A DNA stretch of 64,000 nt. Origin: Zwartia hollandica. GTDB taxonomy: Bacteria > Pseudomonadota > Gammaproteobacteria > Burkholderiales > Burkholderiaceae_B. Positions 9,511-18,798 of this stretch are shown piece after piece. Each line of letters begins with the position of its first letter. Within the stretch, counting starts at the first letter, position 1. A program made the translations under genes and the position numbers. Below the pieces are notes generated by a model that saw only the letters and a list, made by a program, of their open reading frames with translations, ran no database searches and was not told the origin of the DNA. The stretch spans positions 1-64,000 of the forward strand of contig NZ_JAHXRI010000001.1 of NCBI RefSeq assembly GCF_019923725.1. Reading direction: 5' to 3'.

Positions 9511-10164
9511 CTAAGGTAATTGGAGGTTTAGTCCGGTTTGCTGACGGAGGTTTTCAATATCCGACAGGGTATCCATATCAGCCAGAAAATGGCCGTTTTG
9601 GCTGGGATATTGATGAACGAGCTCCCCGTGGCTCTCGATATACGCTCGGCAGGTGTCACCGGAGGCCAGCACTGCTTGCACCGCCTCAGGACCCAAGGCA
9701 ACAGGGTTACCGCGCTTGCCGTCCACTCGTGGGTACGCGATGCAGGTGCGAGGAGGTCGACCGTTATATGCCTCGATACACTCCTGATAGTCTTGTGCAG
9801 TCATGAGCGGTTGGTCAACCAACACGACTAAGGTGAGCTCGTAAGGCGCAGCCAACGCTGTGAGACCGTGCAGGACAGAGGATTGTTGGCCGTTTTCAGG
9901 TGCTGGATTTCGAACAACTCTTACGGTCTGCGCCCACGCCGCGGTAGCGGCTGAGGTCCTCAGCAAGGTTTCGACCTCTGCGTGGAAGAAGCCCGTGACG
10001 ACGACAATCTGTTGGATGCCGGCTGCATGGAGCGCCTCCAGCTGGCGCAGAACCAGAGGCTTGCCATTTACCTGCACGAGGCTCTTTGCGCAGCCGCCAA
10101 GTCGCGAGCCTTGCCCGCCCGTCAATAAAACGGCTGCGACGTGTGAGGGGTGCAGAGTGGCCAT
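9511..10164 (-). CDS. MobA/MocA-like nucleotidyltransferase
   Basis: A 217-residue NTP-transferase fold protein. The nucleotide-binding loop LLTGGQGSRLGGCAKSL lies at the N-terminus, and VLVDQPLM at about residue 95 is the metal-binding segment in the form typical of MocA-type molybdopterin cytidylyltransferases (MobA usually has GDMP). Such enzymes attach CMP or GMP to the molybdenum cofactor, or activate other phosphorylated substrates. It starts 6 bases after the dehydratase gene and precedes the aminotransferase by 61 bases. No molybdenum enzyme is in this operon, so its target is unclear. The assignment to the superfamily is firm, the substrate is not. Confidence 0.85.
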   Translation of the reverse strand: MATLHPSHVAAVLLTGGQGSRLGGCAKSLVQVNGKPLVLRQLEALHAAGIQQIVVVTGFFHAEVETLLRTSAATAAWAQTVRVVRNPAPENGQQSSVLHGLTALAAPYELTLVVLVDQPLMTAQDYQECIEAYNGRPPRTCIAYPRVDGKRGNPVALGPEAVQAVLASGDTCRAYIESHGELVHQYPSQNGHFLADMDTLSDIENLRQQTGLNLQLP

Positions 10165-10170
10165 CTTGGT

Positions 10171-11739
10171 TCAGGTAATCGGTGCAGGGTTAAACAAGAC
10201 CAGTGCATTGTGGATCTTCCATTGCTCGGCCCAGGTTTTGCGGCCGCTTGCGACCTCAAGCATGAGTTTGAAAATCTCCATGCCCAGCGCTTCGATTGAT
10301 AGTTCACCATCGGCCACGCGACCTGCATTCACATCCATCAAATCGTGCCACCGCCGTGCGAGATCGCTTCGGGTCGCAACCTTAATCACAGGGCACTCAG
10401 CCAGCCCATAGGGCGTACCACGTCCCGTTGTAAAGATGTGGAGGTTCATGCCTGCCGCGAGTTGTAGCGTGCCACAAATGAAATCACTCGCTGGAGTGGC
10501 GGCATAGACGAGGCCGCGTTGCCCAGCGCCAAGTTTTTCACCGGGCGCCAAGACGCTTGATATCTGCGCGGAACCACTTTTGATGATGGATCCCATCGCT
10601 TTTTCGACAATATTCGATAGGCCGCCAGCCTTATTCCCGGGGGTCGTGTTCGCACTACGGTCGACTTTTCCGCGTGCCAAATAGTTGTCATACCACTCGA
10701 GCTGGTCGATGATTGCTTGCGCAACGTCAGGATTTGCCGCGCGAGCAGTCAGTTGATCGACGCCGTCGCGCACCTCGGTGTTTTCACTAAACATGACCGT
10801 CGCACCAGCGCGCACGAGTAAATCTGCCGCAATGCCGAGCGCAGGGTTTGCCGTCACGCCACTCAATGCGTCGCTTCCGCCGCATTGCATGCCCACGACA
10901 AGTGCACTGGCGGGAACGGTCTCTCGCGTGCGTTGATTCAGTCGCTTTAGATGAATCTCTGCCTCGCGCATGATGGCTTCGATCATCGACATAAACCCAA
11001 CGTGCTCAGCGTCTTGTAAACAAATCGTATTGACGCTCGTGCTTCGATCGTCTTTGATGGGGAAGCTTCCGGGTGGCAACAGACGGTCTGGCTGCAATTT
11101 CTCGCACCCAAGGCTCACCACCATGACCTCACCACCAAAGTTTGGATTCAAACTAATGTTGCGTACGGTGCGAATCGGGATGATGGCCTCAGCGGCGTCG
11201 ATCGCCACGCCACACCCGTAGCTATGCTCAAGTCCCACCACATCGTCCACATTTTTGTATCGTGGTAACAACTCGTTGCGGATGCGCTGCACGGCAAACT
11301 CGACCACGCCGGCGACGCACTGCACGGTGGTCGTGATGCCCAATAGGTTGCGAGTGCCAACTGAGCCGTCGTCGTTGCGATAGCCCTCGAAGGTAAAGCC
11401 CGTCAGGGGTTCAGTTTGATGGGGTTTGATCGTGGCAATCGGCAGGTTCTCAAAATTTCTGGCCGACGGCATCTGTAATAGTTTTTCATGCACCCAGCTT
11501 CCTGCTGCGATATCCTTAAGTGCATAGCCGATCGTCACCCCGTAACGGATCACGGGCTGACCGGCGGTCAGGTCTGTTAAGGCGACTTTATGCGCTTGCG
11601 GCACCTTGTCTTTGAGAGTGGGGCCATCAGGTATCGTAGTGCCTGCCGCGAGGCCACCGTCATTGCCAACGATGGCTACGTTGTCGCGAGGATGCATGCG
11701 AATAAGGTGAGGCTTACTTGGCGGCTTTGGGGCTGTCAT
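10171..11739 (-). CDS. UxaA/GarD family dehydratase (altronate/galactarate dehydratase-like)
   Basis: A 522-residue protein with an N-terminal SAF-like domain ([12 protein letters not shown], residues about 12-90) and a C-terminal UxaA-type catalytic domain with [37 protein letters not shown] and [19 protein letters not shown]. Family members dehydrate sugar acids (altronate, galactarate) or cleave sulfolactate, using an Fe centre bound by conserved cysteines. The ATG at 11739 begins [15 protein letters not shown]; the longer upstream frame has no family-like residues and would run into the divergent promoter region. It heads the minus-strand operon ending at 5200 and is divergent from the LeuC-like gene at 11833, leaving a 93-base shared control region. 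Confidence 0.9.
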   Translation of the reverse strand: MTAPKPPSKPHLIRMHPRDNVAIVGNDGGLAAGTTIPDGPTLKDKVPQAHKVALTDLTAGQPVIRYGVTIGYALKDIAAGSWVHEKLLQMPSARNFENLPIATIKPHQTEPLTGFTFEGYRNDDGSVGTRNLLGITTTVQCVAGVVEFAVQRIRNELLPRYKNVDDVVGLEHSYGCGVAIDAAEAIIPIRTVRNISLNPNFGGEVMVVSLGCEKLQPDRLLPPGSFPIKDDRSTSVNTICLQDAEHVGFMSMIEAIMREAEIHLKRLNQRTRETVPASALVVGMQCGGSDALSGVTANPALGIAADLLVRAGATVMFSENTEVRDGVDQLTARAANPDVAQAIIDQLEWYDNYLARGKVDRSANTTPGNKAGGLSNIVEKAMGSIIKSGSAQISSVLAPGEKLGAGQRGLVYAATPASDFICGTLQLAAGMNLHIFTTGRGTPYGLAECPVIKVATRSDLARRWHDLMDVNAGRVADGELSIEALGMEIFKLMLEVASGRKTWAEQWKIHNALVLFNPAPIT

Positions 11740-11832
11740 GTTCAAAGATGTCAAAACGGCTTGTTTTGCGGGCCGTTGTTTGGTTGAATAGGATGCTTGG
11801 TTAGCTATGAGCTTAACCTTTTGGGGAAAAAT

Positions 11833-13101
11833 ATGGGTCAAACCATGACCGAAAAGCTTTACGCAGCGCACACGGAGTCGGGTGCTGCCAAGGCAGGGGA
11901 CATCGTAATGGTGTCTCCGGATGTTGTATTAATTAATGATGTGAGTGGCACCATTACGATTGAGCAACTTGAGCGCATGCAAGAGGCTGGCCCGCGGTAT
12001 CCCGACAGGGTCGTGCTTGTTGCCGATCATTTTTCGCCTGCAAAGGACATCATTAGCGCCCAGTCCATCCGCTTGCTCAGGCAGTTTGGACGCCAATTTG
12101 GAATTGAGCACTACTACGACGCGGGTAACGGCGGGATTGAACACACCTTGTTGCCAGAGATCGGCATGATTGGCCCGGGGGGGATAGTCTTTGGCGCTGA
12201 TTCCCACACCTGTACCGCGGGCGCGTTCAATGCGTCAGGGATGGGCTTTGGTTCAACCGACTTGGCCGCGGCCATGGCGCTTGGTGAGTTATGGGTCAAG
12301 GTACCAGAGTCAATGCGCATCGATATCGTGGGTTCGCCTCGTCCGTACGTGACGGGCAAGGACATCATTCTGTCGTTGATTGCTGCGATTGGCTCGGATG
12401 GTGCATCCAATTTGTCGATTGAGTTTGGGGGGCCAGGGCTGTGTCATTTAAATGTCGATGAGCGGATGGCTGTCGCGAATATGGCTGTTGAAGCCGGTGC
12501 CGAGACCTGTGTCTTCGAGGCCGACGAGCAAGTGCATGCCTTTGCCGCAGCGCATGGCTGGCGAGCACGCTCAGCGGTGGCGCCTGACCCTGATGCGCAC
12601 TATCAGTCGAGCCGTGTGATCGACTTGGATGCGCTGGAGCCGCTGGTGGCCGTGCCGCCATCCCCCGCAAATGGAACAGTGCTGTCTAAATTAATCGGCA
12701 CGAAAGTCGATCAGGTTTACATCGGGAATTGTTCTAACGGAACTTTGACCGATCTTCGGCAGGCGGCTTCAGTGTTGCGCGGGCGAAAAGTTAGTCGCGA
12801 CGTCAGGGTCATCATCGTGCCAGCCACTAATGCGATTTACCGCGAAGCGGCAGCAGAGGGGCTGCTCGAGGTGTTTGCCTCGGCAGGTGCTGCAGTGTCG
12901 TTGCCTACATGCGGAGCCTGCTTTGGCGGCCACATGGGGGTACTTGCGGAAGGTGAAACGGCTATCGCCACGACAAACCGTAATTTCAAAGGCAGAATGG
13001 GACATCCTAATTCGCGTGTCTATCTTTCCAACGCATGGGTTGCTGCAGCGGCAGCCGTCAACGGCGAGATCGTTGATCCAAGTATGCTTGCGGTTATCTA
13101 A
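11833..13101 (+). CDS. Short LeuC-type (3-isopropylmalate dehydratase/aconitase family) large subunit
   Basis: A 422-residue aconitase-superfamily large subunit, shorter than canonical bacterial LeuC (about 466) and more like the LeuC2/homoaconitase/DmdA group. The [4Fe-4S] ligands are present in GNCSNGT and PTCGACFGG, and [10 protein letters not shown] is the substrate-side motif. The ATG at 11833 follows a GGGGA stretch at 11823; an ATG at 11845 is also possible. It works with the small subunit at 13116, reversibly hydrating a dicarboxylic acid such as isopropylmalate, citramalate or dimethylmalate. A second, canonical leuCD pair exists at 56995-59053, so this one probably has a catabolic role (inference). 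Confidence 0.9.
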   Translation: MGQTMTEKLYAAHTESGAAKAGDIVMVSPDVVLINDVSGTITIEQLERMQEAGPRYPDRVVLVADHFSPAKDIISAQSIRLLRQFGRQFGIEHYYDAGNGGIEHTLLPEIGMIGPGGIVFGADSHTCTAGAFNASGMGFGSTDLAAAMALGELWVKVPESMRIDIVGSPRPYVTGKDIILSLIAAIGSDGASNLSIEFGGPGLCHLNVDERMAVANMAVEAGAETCVFEADEQVHAFAAAHGWRARSAVAPDPDAHYQSSRVIDLDALEPLVAVPPSPANGTVLSKLIGTKVDQVYIGNCSNGTLTDLRQAASVLRGRKVSRDVRVIIVPATNAIYREAAAEGLLEVFASAGAAVSLPTCGACFGGHMGVLAEGETAIATTNRNFKGRMGHPNSRVYLSNAWVAAAAAVNGEIVDPSMLAVI

Positions 13102-13115
13102 ATAGGTCACAGTCC

Positions 13116-13607
13116 ATGATTTCATCCGTTTGTGTGCATCGTTATGGTGACAATGTCGATACCGATACGATTATTCCTGGCCGATATCTCACGTTAAGAC
13201 GTCCTGAAGAGCTTGCTGGGCATTGCATGGAGGGGCTAGATCCGGACTTTGTGCGACGCGTCAAGGCGGGTGACATCATTGTGGCGGGTCGAAACTTTGG
13301 TTCCGGATCGTCCCGAGAACACGCGCCCATTGCGATTCGGGCAGCCGGAATCTCTTGCGTCGTAGCGACAAGTTTCGCACGCATTTTTTATCGCAATGCG
13401 ATCAACATTGGACTGCCGGTGTTTGAGTGTCCGGAGCTCGTCGCCGCGGTGAGTACAGGAGATCGTATTGATGTGGACCTTGCTATGGGTGCATTTTTCT
13501 TTGATGCCAAGCGCTTTGAAACGCCGCCATTGCCGCCTGTCATTCAGGCGATTGTCGATGCACAAGGACTCGTCCCTTACATTGTGAACAAGAGCAAGCA
13601 TGGTTGA
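13116..13607 (+). CDS. Short LeuD-type dehydratase small subunit
   Basis: A 163-residue aconitase swivel-domain protein with NVDTDTIIPGRYL near the N-terminus and the substrate-recognition loop GRNFGSGSSREHAPIAI at about residue 58. It is the length of LeuD2/archaeal-type small subunits (about 160-170) rather than canonical LeuD (about 200). It begins 14 bases after the large subunit stop and forms a heterodimer with it. The stop overlaps the start of the methyltransferase gene at 13600. Confidence 0.92.
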   Translation: MISSVCVHRYGDNVDTDTIIPGRYLTLRRPEELAGHCMEGLDPDFVRRVKAGDIIVAGRNFGSGSSREHAPIAIRAAGISCVVATSFARIFYRNAINIGLPVFECPELVAAVSTGDRIDVDLAMGAFFFDAKRFETPPLPPVIQAIVDAQGLVPYIVNKSKHG

Positions 13608-14331
13608 TGTCATGAGAGATCCTCTGACGCACACAATGACGGGTAGCAAGGCGCATCGGCGTGCGGTCGCGGATGCGTTGAATGTTTTTGCGCCGCGCAG
13701 AGTGTTGGATATATGTTGTGGTGACGGATGGTTGCTCAATGCGCTGCGACATCCCGTCGTTATTGATGGAATTGATTTTTACTCACCGGCTCCCCAGGGG
13801 TATGGCTTATTCGTTCGCGCAGATTTCAACGCTGGCGTCCCTAAAGAACTTGGACGTTACGATGCGATTGTTTGCTGCGAGGCAATGGGGTATTTGCAAA
13901 ATCCGGGCAGTTTTGTCCAGAGCGTACGGCAACATTTAAGCCCTCGTGGACGTTTCGTGTTGTCCGTACCTAATCCGAATTATGTTGGTGCGCGGGTCAA
14001 TCACATGATCCAAGGTTATCCCAGGTCTTACTCTTGGTTCGCGCAAAACGATACGCCAGAACCCCATATGCCTTGGTTGAGTCTCGGACTTTTTCAGCTT
14101 TGGTTGTTGTTGGGCCTGAATGGTTTTGAAGAAATTTCTGTACATGATGTGGATGAACCCAAACCGCGTCGAGCCTGGGAACATGGTTTAGGTTGGATCG
14201 TGAAAAACTATGCGCGACGTCAGTTTCGCAAGGCGGATTCCGAGAGCTTACGTATGTTGTGGTCGCAGGCCTTGTCGGATCAGGTGGTCTATGGCCGACA
14301 GCTCGTGATCTCTGCTGTCGCGAATTCATAG
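13600..14331 (+). CDS. Class I SAM-dependent methyltransferase
   Basis: A 243-residue protein with SAM motif I as VLDICCGDGWLLNAL (about residues 34-48), an acidic residue after strand 2 (GIDFYSP) and the post-motif segment YDAIVCCEAMGYLQNPG, as in Methyltransf_11/23 proteins. The late motif FVLSVPNPNYVGARVNH resembles enzymes acting on small metabolites or lipids. The start at 13600 overlaps the LeuD-like gene by 8 bases, so it is translationally coupled to the hydro-lyase and may modify a related acid. The substrate is unknown. Confidence 0.85.
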   Translation: MVDVMRDPLTHTMTGSKAHRRAVADALNVFAPRRVLDICCGDGWLLNALRHPVVIDGIDFYSPAPQGYGLFVRADFNAGVPKELGRYDAIVCCEAMGYLQNPGSFVQSVRQHLSPRGRFVLSVPNPNYVGARVNHMIQGYPRSYSWFAQNDTPEPHMPWLSLGLFQLWLLLGLNGFEEISVHDVDEPKPRRAWEHGLGWIVKNYARRQFRKADSESLRMLWSQALSDQVVYGRQLVISAVANS

Positions 14332-14394
14332 CGCCTTGGCTGTAGTTTGAATGCACGCTGTTGTCTAAAAGTTTGAATAACGAAGAAAAGAAGA

Positions 14395-15774
14395 ATGCTG
14401 ATGAGTCCCGTAGCTAAGGCAGTTCCAAATGTCTCGCGCCAACTAGCAAAATTCACCGCTGAGTTTGAATGGAATGACGTTCCCGAACAAGTGCGACATG
14501 AAGCGAAGCGTTCTTTATTGAACTACTTTGCAACCGCGCTTTCAGCTTGTTATGACCCCACGATTGAGAAAGCGCTGCGCGTATATGGTGCGTTTTCTAA
14601 TTCGCAACAAGCAACGATTATTGGTCGTGCCGAGCGGATGGATGTGCTCACCGCTGCAGCGCTTAATACGATAGGTGCAAACGTTTTTGATTTTGACGAT
14701 ACACATATCCCCACGATTATTCACCCTACCGCCCCGGTGGCGTCCCCAGTGTTTGCTTGGGCGCAAGCGCGCGCGGTGACGGGTGCTGAGGCACTCTTGA
14801 GCTTCATCGTTGGGGCAGAAGTGGAGTGTCGTATTGGGAACGGGGTGTCGCCCGGGCACTACGCGCGTGGCTGGCACATTACCTCGACCTGCGGAGTATT
14901 TGGTGCGGCATGTGCGTCAGCCCGCTTGCTAGGCCTGACAGAGCAACAGTCTCTTTGGGCGCTTGGGTCTGCCTCTGTACAAGCGGGGGGCTTGGTTGAG
15001 TCGCTTGGCACGATGGCCAAGAGCGTGAGTATGGGTAACGCAGCGCGAAACGGAATGATTGCAGCACTACTTGCCCAGCAGAATTTTGATGGGCCTAAGG
15101 CCCCGATTGAAGGAGTGCGTGGTTTTATGCCGGTGACCTGCGATGCACCGGATTTCGATGCGGTGGTATCAGACTTAGGACGTCGATGGGAGCTCTTGCA
15201 GAATACGTACAAACCATACCCTTGTGGCGTTGTGCTTAACCCTGTGATTGATGCCTGTTTGGACATCGCCAGCGATGCACAGTTTGTGCAGCGTTCGGTG
15301 CAGAACATTTCCCGTATTGAATTAGTAGGTCGCCCCTTACTGAAGCAGCGTACCGATCGCCCTGGTATCCGAACGGGCCGAGAGTCGCAGGTGAGTGCGC
15401 AGCATGCGGTACCTGTTTCGCTCGTGCGAGGGCGGGCAGGACTGGCTGAGTTTAGTGATGAGGCTGTTGCCGATCCCGCTCTCCAGGCGCTGGGTCAAAA
15501 GGTTTGCTTTATCGAAGATAGCGCGTATGGTGTCGAAGCCGCGACAGTCAGAGTCCACTGGGCAGACGGTTTTGTCTTGAGCCGTACCGTGGAGGTTCCG
15601 CAAGGCTCGACGGGCAAGCCGCTGACCGACGCACAGATTGAAGAGAAATTACGCGCGCTCTGTTCGTATGGGAAATCAGGTGTTCAGGTTGAGCCCTTGA
15701 TCGATGCGGTGTGGTCGCTGGATCGTGCACGTGACGCCGGCGCGTTGATGGCGTTAGTTTCTGGAAAAGCTTAA
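14395..15774 (+). CDS. MmgE/PrpD family protein
   Basis: A 459-residue member of the 2-methylcitrate dehydratase-like family (PrpD and the related cis-aconitate decarboxylase and iminodisuccinate epimerase). Family motifs include VFDFDDTHIPTIIHPTAP at about residue 100, RGWHITSTCGVFGAA at about residue 160 and an interior GGLVESLGTMAKSVSMGNAARNG helix. A purine-rich ribosome binding site (AAGAAAAGAAG) precedes the ATG at 14395; the next ATG (14401) is also possible. It is followed by a Bug receptor and an aspartate dehydrogenase on the same strand. The reaction is uncertain; dehydration or epimerisation of a carboxylic acid is likely. Confidence 0.88.
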   Translation: MLMSPVAKAVPNVSRQLAKFTAEFEWNDVPEQVRHEAKRSLLNYFATALSACYDPTIEKALRVYGAFSNSQQATIIGRAERMDVLTAAALNTIGANVFDFDDTHIPTIIHPTAPVASPVFAWAQARAVTGAEALLSFIVGAEVECRIGNGVSPGHYARGWHITSTCGVFGAACASARLLGLTEQQSLWALGSASVQAGGLVESLGTMAKSVSMGNAARNGMIAALLAQQNFDGPKAPIEGVRGFMPVTCDAPDFDAVVSDLGRRWELLQNTYKPYPCGVVLNPVIDACLDIASDAQFVQRSVQNISRIELVGRPLLKQRTDRPGIRTGRESQVSAQHAVPVSLVRGRAGLAEFSDEAVADPALQALGQKVCFIEDSAYGVEAATVRVHWADGFVLSRTVEVPQGSTGKPLTDAQIEEKLRALCSYGKSGVQVEPLIDAVWSLDRARDAGALMALVSGKA

Positions 15775-15824
15775 GGAGTTGTGATGTCAAATGTTCGCTC
15801 GGTCAAACAAAGGGGAGTCGCTTA

Positions 15825-16805
15825 ATGAAGAATAAATTCTTGGTGACGGCATGTTCATTGCTCGCGATGACATCCGGCATGGTGCACGCACAGACGGCCC
15901 CGGCGAAAGCTTGGCCCACTCAGCCGATCCGCATGATTGTTCCGTTCCCGGGTGGCGCGAGCACCCTCGACGCGGTGGTGCGACTGTTGTCTGTTGAAGT
16001 TGGGCGCGATCTCGCTAATCCAGTGATCGTAGAGAACAAGCCTGGAGCGGGGACAGTCATCGGCGTCGATGCGGTTGCCAAGGCTACTGATCAGCACACC
16101 TTTGGTGGGGTGGCTAATAGCTTCACCGTCAACCAGACGCTCGTCAAGGCTTTACCTTACAAGACAGTGGATGATTTAGCGCCAGTGATTTTGCTGGCTA
16201 AGACAGCCAACGTGCTCGCAATCAAGCCCAGCTTGGGCATAAATACTCTGCAAGAGTTGATTGCGTACGCCAAGAAGAATCCAGGCAAACTTTCCTACGG
16301 ATCTTTCGGTAATGGCACGACTCCGCACTTTGCGGGTGAGATGCTCAAAACGATGGCTGGAATCGATATGGTGCATGTGCCTTACAAGGCACAGGGCCCT
16401 GCGCTGACTGACTTGTTGGCGGGTAACATCGATCTGATGTTCGGAAATCTGCCGGATTTTATCGCCCACATTCGCAGCGGCAAACTAAAGGCGCTTGGGA
16501 CTACCTATTTGACCCGAGCACCTCTCGCGCCAGAAATCCCAACCATTGCGGAGCAAGGTCTCCCGAAGTTTGAGACGGACTCTTGGTATGGAATCATCGC
16601 CCCGGTTGCGACCTCACCGCTTGCGATTTCCACAATGAATGCGGCACTCAACAAAGTGTTGCAGGATCCTGCCATCAAGAAAAATCTAGCTGAGCGTGGC
16701 ATTGAGATTATCGGAGGCACTCCGGCTGCGTTTGGTGAGCACATCCGTGCAGAGGTGGCAAAATATGCACAGATCGTGAAGTCTTCAAATATGAAGATTG
16801 ATTAA
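15825..16805 (+). CDS. Bug-family (TctC-like) periplasmic solute-binding protein
   Basis: A 326-residue extracytoplasmic receptor with a clear signal peptide (basic start, hydrophobic core, cleavage after MVHAQ). Family hallmarks are WPTQPIRMIVPFPGGA at the mature N-terminus, the VENKPGAG loop, VPYKAQGPALTDLLAGNIDLMF in the middle and WYGIIAP near the C-terminus. Bug proteins bind carboxylates or amino acids. No tctA/tctB membrane components lie near, so it is an orphan receptor as is common in Burkholderiales. GGGGAG upstream of the ATG is a good ribosome binding site. The neighbouring aspartate dehydrogenase hints at a dicarboxylate or amino acid ligand (inference). Confidence 0.95.
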   Translation: MKNKFLVTACSLLAMTSGMVHAQTAPAKAWPTQPIRMIVPFPGGASTLDAVVRLLSVEVGRDLANPVIVENKPGAGTVIGVDAVAKATDQHTFGGVANSFTVNQTLVKALPYKTVDDLAPVILLAKTANVLAIKPSLGINTLQELIAYAKKNPGKLSYGSFGNGTTPHFAGEMLKTMAGIDMVHVPYKAQGPALTDLLAGNIDLMFGNLPDFIAHIRSGKLKALGTTYLTRAPLAPEIPTIAEQGLPKFETDSWYGIIAPVATSPLAISTMNAALNKVLQDPAIKKNLAERGIEIIGGTPAAFGEHIRAEVAKYAQIVKSSNMKID

Positions 16806-16856
16806 ATTTGTTGGATAAAAATTTCTTGTTTCATTTTTTCTTTAGGTTGTAAAACT

Positions 16857-17684
16857 ATGTCTCAAACACAAGCCTCGAAGCCATTGCGTGTTGCCATTGC
16901 AGGTCTTGGCGCCATCGGTAAGTCGATCGCGCAAAGTCTAGCTGCCGGCAAAATACCGGGGGTGGTCTTGACGGCCGTCTCGGCCAAGGATCATGTCAAG
17001 GCGGCGAGTTTTGTTTCTTCGTTTGCGCATCCAGTCAAGGTATTGACCATTGCCCAGCTAGAGCCCGAGGCCGATTTGGTGATCGAGTGTGCACCCGCGG
17101 CCTTATTGTCTGAGATCATCACGCCATTTCTAAATGCAAAGAAGCAAGTGGTGGTGTTGTCTGTGGGTGCGCTTCTGTTTCATCCAGAGCTCATCGAGGC
17201 CGCCAAGACGCAGGGTGGTGTGATTCATGTTCCTACAGGCGCATTGATAGGCTTAGACGCCATGATCGCGGCGGCCGAGGGCACGATTCACACCGTACGC
17301 ATGGTCACGCGCAAACCACCGAACGGCCTGGCTGGCGCACCTCACCTAATTGAGAATAACATCAGCATCGAGGGCTTAACTGAAGCCAAGAAGGTGTTTG
17401 AGGGGAATGCACGCGACGCAGCCAAGGGCTTTCCTGCAAACCTGAATGTAGTTGTGGCGTTGGCGTTAGCCGGAGTGGGCCCAGAAAAGACCTTGCTAGA
17501 AATCTGGGCTGACCCAGGTGTCGTGCGCAATACGCACACGATCGTGGTGGATTCCGATTCAGCGAAATTCACCATGACGATGGAGAACATCCCCTCTGAA
17601 AACCCTAAGACCGGTCGAATTGTTGCGCAGAGCGTGATCGCTCTGCTGCGCAAGATGCAGTCTGGCTTTAAGGTGGGGACATAG
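16857..17684 (+). CDS. L-aspartate dehydrogenase family protein
   Basis: A 275-residue NAD(P)-dependent enzyme with a Rossmann start VAIAGLGAIGKSIAQSL (about residues 11-27) and the aspartate dehydrogenase C-terminal domain (HVPTGALIGLDAM, AAKGFPANLNVVVALALAG, ADPGVVRNTH with the catalytic His, ENIPSENPKTGRI). It interconverts L-aspartate with iminoaspartate/oxaloacetate and can feed NAD synthesis or aspartate breakdown. It lies 51 bases after the Bug receptor gene. Its last 17 bases overlap the 3' end of the convergent dioxygenase gene. Confidence 0.9.
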   Translation: MSQTQASKPLRVAIAGLGAIGKSIAQSLAAGKIPGVVLTAVSAKDHVKAASFVSSFAHPVKVLTIAQLEPEADLVIECAPAALLSEIITPFLNAKKQVVVLSVGALLFHPELIEAAKTQGGVIHVPTGALIGLDAMIAAAEGTIHTVRMVTRKPPNGLAGAPHLIENNISIEGLTEAKKVFEGNARDAAKGFPANLNVVVALALAGVGPEKTLLEIWADPGVVRNTHTIVVDSDSAKFTMTMENIPSENPKTGRIVAQSVIALLRKMQSGFKVGT

Positions 17685-18546
17685 CAAGAGGCAGATCAAG
17701 CGTGGTGACTCGTGTGAGTTCACGCTTGTAAGCCTTGTCATCGAAGGGTCGAGCGCGATGCATAGTGGTCCGGTTGTCCCAGATAACCAGGTCACCGAGC
17801 GCCCACTCATGGCTATATAAAAATTCTCTGCGCGTCGCGTGTTCGATCAGATCCTTGAGCAGCAAGCGTCCCTCTGGGATGGGCCATTCCGTGATGTGTG
17901 CTGCGTGTGACGCGAGGTACAGGGACTTTCTGTTTGAGTCAGCAAACTTTCTGACAAGCGGATGGGTTGCCCCGGGGAGCTTTGCGCTTTCTTCGGGCGA
18001 AAAATCAAAGCCCATGGTGTGGCGGGAGTAAACGATCGAATGATAAGCGTGAAGATCTTCGATAGTCGCCTTCGTACCCGCATCTAGCGCGTCGTAGGCT
18101 GCACGCATATCGGCAAACTCTGTGTCGGCACGCACGGGGGGAATGTTTCGGGCATAGAGCATCGAGTAGCGACCTGCCGGTTCTTCAAACGAGGCGTCGG
18201 TGTGCCAGATGCGGTTGCTAATGCCATTCATCCTTCGACGGTCGGCTGCTTCGAGAATGTTGCCGTCCTGGCCGACGTTTGAAATGTCGGTCAAGGCTTC
18301 GTTGCCAAAGCGGTTCTTGCTTAGAACTGAGGAGGATGTTTTGCTGTGCAGCACGCCGTCGAGGCGTTGCGCGAAATCAATTTGGTCATCGTAGCTAAAG
18401 TGCTGGTCATGGAAAACTAAGACGCCAAACTCTGTCATGGCTGCTCTGATCGATGCAAGCGTCCCTTGGTCGGTCAAGGTTCTTAAATCCACAGGGCTGA
18501 CTTCAGCCATGAAGCTTGGATGCAGGTGTTTGAAGTGCAATGTCAT
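17668..18546 (-). CDS. TauD/TfdA family Fe(II)/2-oxoglutarate-dependent dioxygenase
   Basis: A 292-residue dioxygenase close in layout to TfdA. The iron ligands are H and D in WHTDASF and the distal H in TMHRARPFD; the 2-oxoglutarate-binding arginine is in KRELTRVT. Other TfdA-like blocks are FADMRAAYDAL, LYLASHAAHI and HATRREFLYSHEW. The start at 18546 (MTLHFKHLHPSF) is preceded by GGAG at 8 bases spacing and matches the TfdA N-terminus better than the two upstream ATGs. It probably hydroxylates or cleaves a carboxylate, sulfonate or ether substrate. Its upstream region holds paired repeats (18612-18684). Confidence 0.92.
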   Translation of the reverse strand: MTLHFKHLHPSFMAEVSPVDLRTLTDQGTLASIRAAMTEFGVLVFHDQHFSYDDQIDFAQRLDGVLHSKTSSSVLSKNRFGNEALTDISNVGQDGNILEAADRRRMNGISNRIWHTDASFEEPAGRYSMLYARNIPPVRADTEFADMRAAYDALDAGTKATIEDLHAYHSIVYSRHTMGFDFSPEESAKLPGATHPLVRKFADSNRKSLYLASHAAHITEWPIPEGRLLLKDLIEHATRREFLYSHEWALGDLVIWDNRTTMHRARPFDDKAYKRELTRVTTLDLPLAMSPP

Positions 18547-18611
18547 ACGCATGGCTCCAACTAGTCCGTTTTGGACGATCATACAAGCTATTTACGTACT
18601 AGTGACCATGA

Positions 18612-18684
18612 TTTCGTGCACTTTACTGGCAATAAATTTGTAAGAAACCAGCTGCCAGTTAACCAAATTACTATCTCGTGCACT
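18612..18684. promoter_or_regulatory. Paired repeats upstream of the TfdA-like gene (candidate operator)
   Basis: Two copies of CGTGCACT (ending at 18622 and 18684) stand 62 bases apart, each within a longer near-identical block T(T/C)TCGTGCACT. Between them is an inverted repeat, ACTGGC at 18625-18630 and GCCAGT at 18654-18659. The arrangement lies 65-140 bases upstream of the dioxygenase start in a 252-base gap, where a regulator site would be expected. The regulator is unknown. Confidence 0.35.
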
Positions 18685-18798
18685 CTGCTTTGAATCCTTG
18701 GTAGGGCTGAAGTAAACAATCTCGGTCCGCCAAAGACTGGGAGAGTGATTTTTTGTCAAATGGGTTAAGGGCAGCTGTGTGCGATCAGTCATGCAACT

